Below, in pieces: positions 1 to 8,575 of a stretch of DNA of 64,000 nt. The stretch is taken from contig CAWDVH010000004.1 in the NCBI GenBank assembly GCA_963805705.1, forward strand, positions 62,001 to 126,000, in the 5' to 3' direction. The notes beneath the pieces were generated by a model. The model ran no database searches, was not told the DNA's origin, and saw nothing but the letters and a program-made list of their open reading frames with translations. The translations under genes were made by a program, and so were the position numbers. This DNA is from CAWDVH01 sp963805705. Its GTDB lineage: Bacteria > Actinomycetota > Actinomycetes > Streptosporangiales > Streptosporangiaceae. The stretch's first letter is position 1; every line of letters begins with the position of its first letter.

Positions 1-1486
1 TCCCACCATCACCAACGACGGCGTGACCGTCGCCCGTGAGGTGGAGCTGGAGGACCCCTATGAGAACCTGGGCGCGCAGCTCGCCAAGGAAGTCGCCACC
101 AAGACCAACGATGTCGCTGGTGACGGCACCACGACGGCGACGGTGCTGGCGCAGGCGATGGTGCATGAGGGCCTGCGCTCAGTGACCGCGGGCGCGAACC
201 CGATGGAGATGAAGCGCGGGATCGACGCCGCGGCAGCCGCCGTGTCCGAGAGCCTGCTCAAGTCCGCGCGCGACGTGGAGGAGCAGAGCGAGATCGCCAA
301 TGTGGCCACGATCTCCGCGCAGGACGCCAGGATCGGCAAGGTCATCGCCGAGGCGTTCGACAAGGTCGGCAAGGACGGCGTCATCACGGTCGAGGAATCG
401 CCGACGATGGGGCTTGAGCTTGAGTTCACCGAGGGCATGCAGTTCGACAAGGGCTACATCTCGGCGTACTTCATCAGCGACCAGGAGCGGATGGAAGCCG
501 TTCTCGAGGACGCCTACGTGCTGCTGTACGTCGGCAAGATCTCCTCGATGGCGGACTTCCTGCCGCTGCTTGAGAAGATCGCGCAGTCCAAGAAGCCGCT
601 GCTGGTGGTGGCCGAGGATGTGGACGGCGAGGCACTGTCCACGCTGGTCGTCAACAAGATCCGCGGACTGCTCAATGTCGTCGCGGTCAAGGCGCCGGGC
701 TTCGGTGACCGGCGCAAGGCGATGCTGGCCGACATGGGCGTGCTGACCGGCGGCGAGGTGGTCAGCGAGGAGCTGGGCCTGAAGCTGGAGAACATCGGGC
801 TCGACGACCTGGGCCAGGCTCGCAGGATCGTCGTGAGCAAGGACACCACCACGATCGTCGACGGCGCGGGGGAGGCTTCCGCGATCGAGGACCGGGTCCG
901 GCAGCTGCGGGCCGAGGTCGAGGCGACCGACTCCGACTGGGACCGCGAGAAGCTCCAGGAGCGGATCGCGAAGCTGTCCGGCGGCGTGTGCGTGCTGCGC
1001 GCCGGGGCGGCGACCGAGGTCGAGCTGAAGGAGAAGAAGCACCGGCTGGAGGACGCGATCTCGGCCACCCGCGCGGCGATCGAGGAAGGCATCGTCGCCG
1101 GCGGCGGCAGCGCTCTGGTCCACGCCGCGGGTGAGCTCGGTGACCTCGGCATGACGGGCGACGAGGCCATCGGCGTCCAGGTCGTCAGGCGCGCGCTGCT
1201 GGCGCCGTGCCGCTGGATCGCGCAGAACGCGGGCGCCGAGGGCGGCGTCATCGTGGCCGCGGTGGCCGATCTGCCTGACGGTCACGGCTACAACGCCGAG
1301 ACCGGCGAGTTCGGCGACCTGATGGCACAGGGTGTCATAGACCCGGTCAAGGTGACCAGGTCCGCGGTGCAGAATGCGGCATCCATCGCCGGCATGCTGC
1401 TGACCACCGAGGCACTCGTCACCGAGAAGCCCGAGGAAGAGCCCGCGGCCCCCGCGGGCGGCCACGGTCACGGTCACTCGCACTGA
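1..1486 (+). CDS. groL1: 60-kDa chaperonin GroEL1, 5' end cut by the window
   Basis: Group I chaperonin subunit that folds proteins in an ATP-driven double ring in the cytosol. The frame is open from base 2 (P-T-I-T-N-D-G-V), so the gene begins upstream; 494 residues are visible of about 540, leaving some 45-50 outside. The ATP-binding motif DVAGDGTTTATVLAQ lies near the visible N-terminus, and the apical and C-terminal equatorial domains follow without interruption. The protein ends in a His/Gly tail (HGHGHSH) rather than the Gly-Met-rich tail of housekeeping GroEL2. In actinobacteria such His tails mark the GroEL1 paralogue, normally next to groES, which would lie outside the window. A strong hairpin follows the stop. 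Assignment to the family is certain; the GroEL1 subtype rests on the tail. Confidence 0.96.
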   Translation, partial: PTITNDGVTVAREVELEDPYENLGAQLAKEVATKTNDVAGDGTTTATVLAQAMVHEGLRSVTAGANPMEMKRGIDAAAAAVSESLLKSARDVEEQSEIANVATISAQDARIGKVIAEAFDKVGKDGVITVEESPTMGLELEFTEGMQFDKGYISAYFISDQERMEAVLEDAYVLLYVGKISSMADFLPLLEKIAQSKKPLLVVAEDVDGEALSTLVVNKIRGLLNVVAVKAPGFGDRRKAMLADMGVLTGGEVVSEELGLKLENIGLDDLGQARRIVVSKDTTTIVDGAGEASAIEDRVRQLRAEVEATDSDWDREKLQERIAKLSGGVCVLRAGAATEVELKEKKHRLEDAISATRAAIEEGIVAGGGSALVHAAGELGDLGMTGDEAIGVQVVRRALLAPCRWIAQNAGAEGGVIVAAVADLPDGHGYNAETGEFGDLMAQGVIDPVKVTRSAVQNAASIAGMLLTTEALVTEKPEEEPAAPAGGHGHGHSH

Positions 1487-1535
1487 CCTCTGACTGGCGG
1501 GCCTGTCCGCGGATGGGGCCGTCAGGAGTAAGTAT

Positions 1536-1590
1536 CGCCCGGTGCCCGGTCGCAGCGCTTTCGAGCGCGGCGGCCGGGCACCGGGCGTTT
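1536..1590 (+). terminator. Intrinsic terminator after groL1
   Basis: A perfect 14-bp inverted repeat (CGCCCGGTGCCCGG at 1536-1549 with its complement at 1574-1587) encloses a 24-base loop and is followed directly by TTT. It lies 50 bases after the groL1 stop and before the convergent reductase gene, so it probably ends groL1 transcription. Confidence 0.8.
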
Positions 1591-1664
1591 CCGGAAATTG
1601 CCGTGTCCCTGGCCACACGCAGCGCGGGTGCTCCGCTCGCTGGCGGTGACCTCGCGACGTGCGG

Positions 1665-2111
1665 TCAGCCGCGGCGGCTGGCGAGGAAGACGGGAATCGT
1701 GCGCTCCGCCTTGGCCTGGTAGTCGGCGTACGGCGGGAAGGCCTTGACCGCCCGCTCCCACCACACGGCGCGCTCCGGCCCGCTGAGCTCGCGTACCGTC
1801 ACCTCAAACGGCTCGGGGCCGTCCTGGAGCAGCACGGCCTGCGGGTCGGCCTGGAGGTTGTAGTACCAGACGGGATGCTCAGGGGCGCCGCCCTTCGAGG
1901 CCACGAGCAGGTACTCGCCGTCGTGCTCGACCCGCATCAGCGGCGTCTTGCGTATCTTCCCGCTCTTGTTTCCCCGGCTGGTGACGATGATGACGGGCAG
2001 GCCGGTGTCCCGCAGCGTGGTCCCGCGCTGCCCGCCTGACGATTCATAGGCCTCGACCTGGTCGCGGACCCACTGGGCCGGGCTCGGTTCGTACTCACCA
2101 TCAAGACTCAT
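1665..2111 (-). CDS. Nitroreductase-family F420-dependent oxidoreductase (Ddn-like)
   Basis: 148-residue split-barrel flavin/deazaflavin protein of the Ddn family (nitroreductase / deazaflavin-dependent oxidoreductase). Typical features are LPVIIVTSRGNKSGKIRKTPLMRVEHDGEYLLVAS, in which the K-S-G-K-x-R-x-T-P-L stretch is the cofactor phosphate-binding signature, and the following H-P-x-W-Y-x-N-L motif (HPVWYYNLQADP). In other actinomycetes relatives reduce quinones or nitro compounds with F420H2; the substrate here cannot be read from sequence. The ATG at 2111 is chosen because a TAGCGT hexamer lies exactly 7 bases upstream on the minus strand, the spacing expected for a leaderless start. It converges on groL1 and is divergent from guaB. 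Confidence 0.88.
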   Translation of the reverse strand: MSLDGEYEPSPAQWVRDQVEAYESSGGQRGTTLRDTGLPVIIVTSRGNKSGKIRKTPLMRVEHDGEYLLVASKGGAPEHPVWYYNLQADPQAVLLQDGPEPFEVTVRELSGPERAVWWERAVKAFPPYADYQAKAERTIPVFLASRRG

Positions 2112-2118
2112 TCGCGAC

Positions 2119-2124
2119 ACGCTA
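2119..2124 (-). promoter_or_regulatory. -10 element (leaderless) of the Ddn-like gene
   Basis: Minus-strand TAGCGT, 7 bases before the ATG at 2111; fits the actinobacterial TANNNT -10 with transcription starting at or next to the start codon. Confidence 0.5.
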
Positions 2125-2246
2125 CTACCCGGCCGGTCCCGGACTGCCCGGCCGGCCCCCCGCGCCACGCGCTGCCGCGACCACGGGCACCACGGCCGAC
2201 GCCCTAGGATGAAACATGGCCCCGACGCGAGCTCACGGATAGTGAC

Positions 2247-3736
2247 ATGAACGAGGACCCCAAGTTCGGCCCGATCGCCCTGACCTTCGACGACGTGCTG
2301 CTGCTGCCCGCCCATTCGGTGATCTTGCCCAGCGAGGCGGATACGACGGCCCGGCTGACCGGACGCATCACCCTTCGCGTTCCGCTGATCTCCTCGCCCA
2401 TGGACACCGTCACCGAGGCGCGGATGGCGGTGGCCATGGCCCGCCAGGGCGGTGTCGGCGTGCTGCATCGCAACATGTCGGTCGAGGAGCACGCGCAGCA
2501 GGTCGACATGGTCAAGCGGTCCGAGGCCGGGATGATCACCAATCCGGTGACTTGCCGGCCCGATGCGACCATCGCCGAGGTGGACGGGCTCTGTGCCCGG
2601 TACCGGATCTCCGGTGTTCCGGTGACCGATCCAGGCGGCGTCCTGCTGGGAATCGTGACTAACCGTGATATCCGGTTCGAGTCCGACCACGGCCGCGGCG
2701 TCGCCGAGGTGATGACGCCCATGCCGCTGGTCACCGCGCCCGTCGGGGTCACTCGTGACGAGGCGCTGCGGCTGCTCGGCAAGAACAAGATCGAGAAGCT
2801 GCCGATCGTCGACGGGGCAGGGCGGCTGCGCGGCCTGATCACGGTGAAGGACTTCACCAAGAGCGAGAAGTTCCCGAACGCGACCAAGGACGCCGAGGGG
2901 CGGCTGGTGGTCGGCGCGGCGGTCGGCGTCGGGGAGGACGCCAAGCGGCGGGCCCAGGCCCTGGCCGAGGCCGGTGCTGACTTCCTCGTGGTGGATACCT
3001 CGCACGGCCACGCCCAGGCGGTCCTCGACATGATCGCGCAGGTTAAGGCCAATACCCGGCTGGAGGTGATCGGCGGCAACGTGGCGACCAAGGCGGGCGC
3101 CCAGGCGCTGATGGACGCCGGCGCCGATGCCATCAAGGTCGGCGTGGGCCCTGGCTCGATCTGCACGACCCGGGTCGTGGCCGGGGTCGGCGTGCCCCAG
3201 GTGACGGCGATTTACGAGGCCGCGAAGGCCGCCGGCCAGCCGGCGTGCCGGTGATCGGTGACGGGGGGCTGCAGTACTCGGGCGACATTGCCAAGGCCAT
3301 CGCGGCGGGGGCTGACACGGTCATGCTCGGCGGGCTGTTGGCCGGGTGCGAGGAGGGACCGGGCGAGATAGTCGTCATCAACGGCGAGCAGTACAAGCTC
3401 TACCGCGGGATGGGCTCGCTCGGCGCGATGCGCAATGCCGAGCGCGGCGGCTCCTACTCCAAGGACAGGTACTTCCAGGACGACGTGCTGGCCGAGGACA
3501 AGCTGGTGCCGCAGGGCGTGGAGGGGCGGGTGCGCTACCGGGGCCCGCTGAGTGCCGTCGCGAATCAGCTGGTCGGCGGACTGCGGACCGCCATGGGCTA
3601 CTGCGGCGCACGGACCATCGCCGAGCTACAGCAGGCGCAGTTCAGCCAGATCACCGGCGCTGGCCTGGCCGAAAGCCACCCGCATGACATCCAGATGGTC
3701 GCGGAGGCACCCAACTACGGCGGTCGCCGGACGTGA
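2247..3736 (+). CDS. guaB: Inosine-5'-monophosphate dehydrogenase GuaB, one-base frameshift inside
   Basis: IMP dehydrogenase: oxidises IMP to XMP with NAD+, the committed step to GMP. The first frame (2247-3254) carries the N-terminal barrel (LTFDDVLLLPAHS), two CBS domains (about residues 95-215) and the catalytic cysteine loop GPGSICTTRVVAGVG. It then runs into a stop. The rest of the family sequence (VPVIGDGGLQYSGDIAKAIA, the YRGMGSLGAM flap) continues in another frame from about 3245 to 3736. The frames rejoin as ...A-G-Q-P-G-V-P-V-I-G-D if one G is added in CCGGC near 3240. Corrected length is about 496 residues, normal for the family. As GuaB is normally essential, a sequencing or assembly indel is the likeliest explanation; a real disruption is possible. 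The guaB stop overlaps the GTG of guaB3 (GTGA). Confidence 0.9.
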
Positions 3737-4860
3737 CCCAGGTCGAGATCGGCCGCGGCAAGAGCGGCCGCCGTGCATACGCGCTGGACGAGATCGGCAT
3801 TGTGCCATCGCGCCGGACCAGGCACCCGGAAGAGGTATCGATCGCCTGGCAGATCGATGCCTACCGGTTCGACCTGCCGCTGATGGTGGCGCCGATGGAC
3901 AGCGTGGTCTCGCCCGCGACCGCGACCCAGATCGGCAAGCTCGGCGGGCTCGCCGTGCTCGACCTGGAGGGGCTGTGGACCCGGTATGACGACCCGGAGC
4001 CGCTGCTGGCGGAGGCAGCCGAGCTCGAGGAGGAGGCCGCTACCCGGCGGCTCCAGGAGATGTACGCCGAGCCCATCAAGGAGGAGCTGATCGGCCGCAG
4101 GATCGACGAGATCCGCAGCGCCGGGGTGACAATCGCCGCCCGCCTGTCACCGCAGCGCACCGTCCGCTATCACAAGGCGGTCATCGACGCGGGAGCCGAC
4201 ATCTTCGTCATCCGCGGTACCACGGTGTCCGCCGAGCATGTTTCGGGGCAGTCCGAGCCGCTGAACCTCAAGCAGTTCATCTATGAGCTCGACGTGCCGG
4301 TCATCGTGGGCGGCTGCGCCACCTACACCGCGGCACTGCACCTGATGCGGACCGGGGCGGCGGGAGTCCTGGTCGGCTTCGGCGGCGGGTCGGGTCACAC
4401 CACCGCCGCGGTCCTCGGCGTCGCGGTGCCGATGGCCACCGCGATCGCCGATGTCGCCGCCGCCCGGCGCGAGTACCTGGACGAGTCCGGCGGCCGGTAC
4501 GTCCACGTGATCGCCGATGGCAGCATGACCCGCAGCGGTGACATCGCCAAGGCGCTGGCCCTCGGGGCCGATGCGGTGATGGTCGGCTCTCCGTTCGCGC
4601 GGGCCGCGCAGGCCCCCGGCCGCGGCTATCACTGGGGCAGCGAGGCCCACCATGCCGACCTGCCGCGCGGGGCCAGGGTCAAGGTCGGCACCATCGGTAC
4701 TCTCGCGCAGATCCTGCACGGTCCGTCCACCGTCGCCGATGGCTCCCTGAATCTGATGGGCGCGCTGCGCCGGACGATGGCCACCTCCGGGTATTCCGAC
4801 CTGAAGGAATTCCAGCGGGTCGAGGTCGTGGTGACGCCGAGTGCCGCGCCACGACGGTGA
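3733..4860 (+). CDS. guaB3: GuaB3, IMP dehydrogenase family protein
   Basis: 375-residue GuaB-related barrel protein of the type that follows guaB in most actinobacteria. It starts at a GTG sharing four bases (GTGA) with the guaB stop, so it is probably translationally coupled. It lacks CBS domains. At the position of the IMPDH active-site loop (GPGSICTTR in GuaB) it has GGGSGHTTAAVLG, so the catalytic cysteine is absent. The phosphate-binding segment VHVIADGSMTRSGDIAKALALGADAVMVGSPFARA is kept. Family members are annotated as IMP dehydrogenase-related type 2; GMP reductase-like activity has been reported for some relatives, but the residues here do not decide the reaction. Confidence 0.9.
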   Translation: MTQVEIGRGKSGRRAYALDEIGIVPSRRTRHPEEVSIAWQIDAYRFDLPLMVAPMDSVVSPATATQIGKLGGLAVLDLEGLWTRYDDPEPLLAEAAELEEEAATRRLQEMYAEPIKEELIGRRIDEIRSAGVTIAARLSPQRTVRYHKAVIDAGADIFVIRGTTVSAEHVSGQSEPLNLKQFIYELDVPVIVGGCATYTAALHLMRTGAAGVLVGFGGGSGHTTAAVLGVAVPMATAIADVAAARREYLDESGGRYVHVIADGSMTRSGDIAKALALGADAVMVGSPFARAAQAPGRGYHWGSEAHHADLPRGARVKVGTIGTLAQILHGPSTVADGSLNLMGALRRTMATSGYSDLKEFQRVEVVVTPSAAPRR

Positions 4861-4920
4861 CAGCCGGGCCTGGCCGCCGGGCTGGCCGGCCCGGGCCGCA
4901 TCAGGCGCCGGCGCTGCCGG

Positions 4921-4926
4921 TACCGT
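4921..4926 (+). promoter_or_regulatory. -10 element (leaderless) of glpD
   Basis: TACCGT 7 bases before the GTG at 4934. It supports this start over the longer open frame beginning at 4841, which overlaps guaB3. Confidence 0.5.
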
Positions 4927-4933
4927 TCAGAGC

Positions 4934-6700
4934 GTGGCGGCTGATACTGGCGTGACGGCCAGGCTGGGCCCGGACCAGCGGGCGTCCGCGCTGGCCGCGC
5001 TGGCGCAGACCGAGCATCAGGTCCTCGTCGTCGGCGGCGGGGTCGTGGGCGCCGGGGTCGCGCTCGACGCCGCCACCAGGGGCCTGTCTGTCGGGCTGGT
5101 GGAGGCCAGGGACTTCGGCTCGGGCACCTCATCGCGGTCAAGCAAGCTCATCCACGGCGGGCTGCGGTACCTGGAGCATTTTGACATCGGCCTGGTCAGG
5201 GAGGCGCTGAGCGAGCGTTCCCTGCTGCTGCAGCGGATCGCGCCGCATCTGGTGCGCCCGGTATCCTTCCTGTTCCCCTTCACCCATCATGTCTGGGAAC
5301 GCGCCTACATCGGCGCTGGTGTCACTGCCTATGACGTGCTCGGGTTCTCTCGCGGCCAGGTCCGGGGCCTGCCCGGGCACCGTCAGCTGACCCGGCGCGG
5401 GGCGCTGCGGCTGGCCCCCGCGCTCAAGCGGTCCGCGCTGACCGGGGCACTGGTGTACTGGGATGCCCAGGTCGATGACGCCCGGTATGTGATGACGCTC
5501 GTCCGCACCGCGGCCGGCTATGGTGCGCACGCCGCATCCCGGACCCAGGTGACCGGGTTCCTGCGCGAGGGCGAGCGGGTCACCGGAGTCCGCGCGGTGG
5601 ACCTGGAATCGGGGAGCGAGCTGGAGATCCGCGCCCAGCAGGTGGTCAACGCGACTGGCGTCTGGACCGATGAGATCCAGGCCATGGTCGGCGGGCGCGG
5701 CACGATCAACGTCCGCGCCTCCAAGGGCGTGCATCTGGTCGTGCCCAGGGACCGGATCCACTCGACGACCGGGATCATCGTGCGCACCCCGCTGAGCGTG
5801 CTTTTCGTCATCCCGTGGGGCCGGCACTGGATCATCGGGACCACCGATACCGACTGGTCACTGGACAAGGCGCACCCGGCCGCCAGCAGGACCGACATCG
5901 ACTACGTCCTCAGCCAGGTCAACCGGATCCTGGCGGTCCCGCTGACCAGAGATGACGTGGAGGGGGTGTACGCGGGCCTGCGGCCGCTGCTGGCGGGGGA
6001 GTCGGACTCGACGTCCAAGCTGTCGCGCGAGCATACCGTCGCCCATCCGGTGCCGGGCCTGGTGATGATCGCCGGCGGCAAGTACACGACGTACCGGCTC
6101 ATGGCGCGCGACGCCGTGGACGCGGTGGCGCACGGCCTGGCCGGCAAGGTCGCCCCGTCCTGCACCGACGTGATCCCGCTGGCCGGCGCTGATGGCTACA
6201 TCGCCCAGTGGAACGCCAGGTACACGCTGGCCCACACGTCGGGGCTGCATGTCGCGCGGATCGAGCACCTGCTGCAGAGATACGGGACGCTGGCCGGCGA
6301 GGTGCTCGCCCTGATCGCCGCCGATCCGCGCCTGGGCCGGCCCCTGGACGGTGCCGATGACTACCTGCGGGCCGAGATCGTCTACGCCGCGTCACACGAG
6401 GGCGCCGGTCATCTCGACGATGTGCTGACCCGCCGCACCCATATCTCGATCGAGACCTGGGACCGGGGGCTGTCGGTGGCGCAGGAGGCCGCCGACCTGA
6501 TGGCCGGCCCGATGCGGTGGAAGCCGCGGCAGGTGGCCAGGGAGATTGAGAACTACCAGGCCAGGATCACCGCGGAGCGGGCCTCGCAGGATGCCGCTAC
6601 CGACCAGGACGCGGATGCGATCAGGCTCGGCGCCCCTGACATCGTGCCGGTGGTCAGCAACGGCACCGTCATCAGCTCGGCCGGAAGATCCGGGGCCTGA
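4934..6700 (+). CDS. glpD: Glycerol-3-phosphate dehydrogenase, FAD-dependent
   Basis: Aerobic glycerol-3-phosphate dehydrogenase, 588 residues. It oxidises sn-glycerol 3-phosphate to dihydroxyacetone phosphate at the membrane and passes electrons to the quinone pool. The N-terminus has the dinucleotide fold VLVVGGGVVGAGVALDAAT, then the family signature DFGSGTSSRSSKLIHGG with LRYLE following. The C-terminal half holds the G3P-dehydrogenase C-terminal domain (PRLGRPL, EIVYAASHEGA). I use GTG 4934 because a TACCGT hexamer sits 7 bases upstream and homology starts soon afterwards; no Shine-Dalgarno sequence is visible. It faces the PucR regulator, with the terminator arms containing both stop codons. 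PucR control of glpD is possible but not shown. Confidence 0.93.
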   Translation: MAADTGVTARLGPDQRASALAALAQTEHQVLVVGGGVVGAGVALDAATRGLSVGLVEARDFGSGTSSRSSKLIHGGLRYLEHFDIGLVREALSERSLLLQRIAPHLVRPVSFLFPFTHHVWERAYIGAGVTAYDVLGFSRGQVRGLPGHRQLTRRGALRLAPALKRSALTGALVYWDAQVDDARYVMTLVRTAAGYGAHAASRTQVTGFLREGERVTGVRAVDLESGSELEIRAQQVVNATGVWTDEIQAMVGGRGTINVRASKGVHLVVPRDRIHSTTGIIVRTPLSVLFVIPWGRHWIIGTTDTDWSLDKAHPAASRTDIDYVLSQVNRILAVPLTRDDVEGVYAGLRPLLAGESDSTSKLSREHTVAHPVPGLVMIAGGKYTTYRLMARDAVDAVAHGLAGKVAPSCTDVIPLAGADGYIAQWNARYTLAHTSGLHVARIEHLLQRYGTLAGEVLALIAADPRLGRPLDGADDYLRAEIVYAASHEGAGHLDDVLTRRTHISIETWDRGLSVAQEAADLMAGPMRWKPRQVAREIENYQARITAERASQDAATDQDADAIRLGAPDIVPVVSNGTVISSAGRSGA

Positions 6701-6740
6701 CCCGGTACGCGAACCGGGCGGGCGGCCGCGTACCGGGTCA
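6698..6740. terminator. Bidirectional terminator containing the glpD and pucR-like stop codons
   Basis: Perfect 14-bp inverted repeat: TGACCCGGTACGCG at 6698-6711 and its complement at 6727-6740, loop 15 bases. The glpD stop TGA (6698-6700) is the outermost triplet of one arm, and the stop of the minus-strand regulator (complement of tca, 6738-6740) is the outermost triplet of the other. Confidence 0.75.
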
Positions 6741-7985
6741 TGGGACTAACCCCTCGTTGGCGGCCGTGCCGAGGACCGGCCGGGCCGCGTTGCACCGGAG
6801 CAGCTGACGTGCTCGCAGTGCGATCTCGAGCTCGAATCGCACGTCCGGCTCCAGCAGGTCCGCGCCGAACATCTCGTGGATCTGGCGCAGCCGGTACCGG
6901 ACCGTCTGCGGGTGGACGTGCAGCTGCCGCGCTGTTTCCCTGGCATTCCCCGAATTCTGCAGCCAGGACAGCAGGGTCTCGGCCAGGGTGTCCCGCTGTG
7001 ATGGCCGCAGCCGCGACAGGGGCGCGAGCCGCACGCCGGCCAGGCCGAGCACCAGGTCTTCATCCGAGAACATGAGCAGCGTGCCCAGGTGCTCATCGCA
7101 GCGGGTCACGCCCCGATCCGACCGGATGATCCCGCGCCGGGCCAGGGCGAGCGCCTGACGGGCCCAGCGCAGGGAACTGGCGGCCTGGGCCAGCGGGACC
7201 GCTGGCCCGAGAGCCGCCGTCCAGCCACGCAGGCTGCGGTCGATCAGATCGGCCCGGCCGGGACCGTCGGGATCGGGGACCAGCGCGCACGGGCCCGGCC
7301 TGGCCAGGTCAATGAGAACATCCGGCGGCAGCGCCGGAGGAGGGCCGTGCTCCTGGCTGCGGTCCGCCAGCGCCACCGCGGCTATCTTGCGGGGAAGCTG
7401 CCAGTCCGCCGTGCGGGCCAGCTCGGCGATCGCCTGGGCCGAGACCGGCGGGTCAGCAACGACCAGGTCGAGCAGGCGGCGCCGGCGCAGCTCGGTCTCG
7501 CCCACGACCTCCGCGCGGGCCTGGGTGAAGCCCTCGGCGCAGGCATCGGCAAGTTCGTCCAGGTAAATGAAGATCGCCTCGCCGACCCTGGCGAGCACAT
7601 CGGTGCCGAGCCTGCTCGATCCCGGTGTCTCGCACAGCGTGCGCCAGGCCACCCTGGCCCCGAGCCGCAATGCCGCCTGCACCGACTCGAGGCTGCGTCC
7701 CGCTGCCGCCTCGGCCCGGCCGATCTCCCTGAATACCTCGGCCGTCTCGTCGCGTGGCGCATCAGGATCGGCGACCAGCTGCACGAACTGCCCCAGCGCC
7801 TGACCTACCGCCTGGCGGACGGCCGCGGCGTAGCACTCGTCCTGCGGACGCGCGAACTCCGGTACCTCGAGGAGGATCGCGGCGATCATCTTCTCGGCTG
7901 CGCCGTCCACGGCGGGGTACATCAGCTCCGCTGCCGCGGGCGGTAGCGCAGGCCATGCCCCAGCGGGTTCGATCGGTCGTAGCAC
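6738..7985 (-). CDS. PucR-family transcriptional regulator
   Basis: 415-residue PucR-type (CdaR-like) regulator. The C-terminus holds the PucR helix-turn-helix: a TLAETLLSWLQNSG stretch, then ARETARQLHVHPQTVRYRLRQI. The middle contains a degenerate GGDEF-like sensory segment. Family members act as activators or repressors in amino-acid, purine or lipid metabolism; the effector here is unknown. Start GTG 7985 has GAGGTG about ten bases upstream. A 17-bp near-palindrome at 8058-8074 lies 73 bases before the start and could be an operator. The gene converges on glpD and is divergent from the cutinase leader. Confidence 0.88.
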   Translation of the reverse strand: MLRPIEPAGAWPALPPAAAELMYPAVDGAAEKMIAAILLEVPEFARPQDECYAAAVRQAVGQALGQFVQLVADPDAPRDETAEVFREIGRAEAAAGRSLESVQAALRLGARVAWRTLCETPGSSRLGTDVLARVGEAIFIYLDELADACAEGFTQARAEVVGETELRRRRLLDLVVADPPVSAQAIAELARTADWQLPRKIAAVALADRSQEHGPPPALPPDVLIDLARPGPCALVPDPDGPGRADLIDRSLRGWTAALGPAVPLAQAASSLRWARQALALARRGIIRSDRGVTRCDEHLGTLLMFSDEDLVLGLAGVRLAPLSRLRPSQRDTLAETLLSWLQNSGNARETARQLHVHPQTVRYRLRQIHEMFGADLLEPDVRFELEIALRARQLLRCNAARPVLGTAANEGLVP

Positions 7986-8283
7986 GCTGCGTCATCACCT
8001 CGCCTTCCAGCGACGCCCGCCGCCGGCTGCGCGCAACGCGGCCCGGTGATATGAAACTTACACTAATAGTGCAATGACTTTCCCCCGACTCCGGTAAATG
8101 TCCGTACGGCCGCTGCCGGGCGACGGCGGCCGGGGCGACGGTTGCCGGGGCCGCCGCTCGGCCGCGCCCCGCGGGCGCGGCGATGCACCGCGGGCTCGGC
8201 GCCTCGCCCCTGGCGTAGCCGCTGGCCACGGGGGGAGGTCCAGCTCGGCCGCACCGGGAAGCTGCCGGAAAATTCATCGAAAA
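7986..8283. other. Intergenic region between the PucR gene and the cutinase leader
   Basis: No convincing gene. It holds the PucR-gene upstream region, including the dyad at 8058-8074, and a very GC-rich stretch (about 8100-8240) with several self-complementary GC tracts. Short open frames here have no ribosome binding site and no recognisable product. Confidence 0.5.
8058..8074. promoter_or_regulatory. 17-bp near-palindromic operator candidate
   Basis: TTACACTAATAGTGCAA has arms that pair at 7 of 8 positions around a central base. It is AT-rich in a GC-rich neighbourhood and lies upstream of the PucR-type gene, which suggests a regulator site; whether for PucR itself or a TetR-like factor is unknown. 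Confidence 0.4.
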
Positions 8284-8419
8284 GTTACACGGTTCATCCG
8301 GATGTAACAAAGCTGCGGTCGTTCGTGCTGTCTCTGGTGAGCAGACGTCAGCGGGCAGCCGGAGTCTAATTTTCGTATATCCCTCATCCGGGATTTCACC
8401 GTCGTTCATGGAGGTGCAG
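8284..8419 (+). promoter_or_regulatory. Promoter/leader copy A (cutinase), paralogous to 9545-9669
   Basis: About 130 bases that align by eye, with few gaps and roughly two thirds identity, to the sequence before the lipase gene. Shared landmarks in order: palindrome CATCCGGATG (8295-8304), GTAACAAA, a GTGAGCAGA segment, GGAGTCTAATTT with a TAATTT -10 candidate at 8367-8372, CGTAT, and ATGGAGGTG as ribosome binding site. In this copy GTTACA (8284-8289) also pairs with TGTAAC (8303-8308). Confidence 0.6.
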
Positions 8420-8575
8420 GTGTCCCCCCGCCCCATTCTGCACAGGCTGGCTAGACCCAGCCCGCTGGTCGCAGCGCCCTGCGCGGCCAGCGTGAGAAGC
8501 CCGCAAGCCCCAGAAACCCCAGAAACCCCGCAGCAGGCGAGCCGCGCTATATCCGAAATTGAGGAATCATCATGA
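8420..8575 (+). CDS. 51-aa leader ORF coupled to the cutinase; resembles the lipase signal peptide
   Basis: Short ORF starting at a GTG preceded by GGAGG (8411-8415) and ending in a TGA that overlaps the cutinase ATG (ATGA, 8572-8575). Its first 25 codons align with the N-terminus of the lipase at 9670: S-P-R-P-I-L-H-R-L-A ... L-V-A-A-P-C-A-A-S here, against L-P-C-P-L-A-H-R-L-A ... L-A-A-V-L-C-V-T-S there. The rest (PQAPETPETPQQASRAISEIEESS) is hydrophilic and unrelated. It looks like the remaining promoter, ribosome site and decayed signal-peptide start of a lipase-like gene that now leads into the cutinase. It may serve only for translational coupling. Expression is unproven. Confidence 0.5.
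   Translation: MSPRPILHRLARPSPLVAAPCAASVRSPQAPETPETPQQASRAISEIEESS

Noticed and set aside
179..1618. Long minus-strand ORFs opposite groL1 and most other genes
   Set aside because: Shadows of the high-GC third codon position; Arg/Pro/Gly-rich with no domains.
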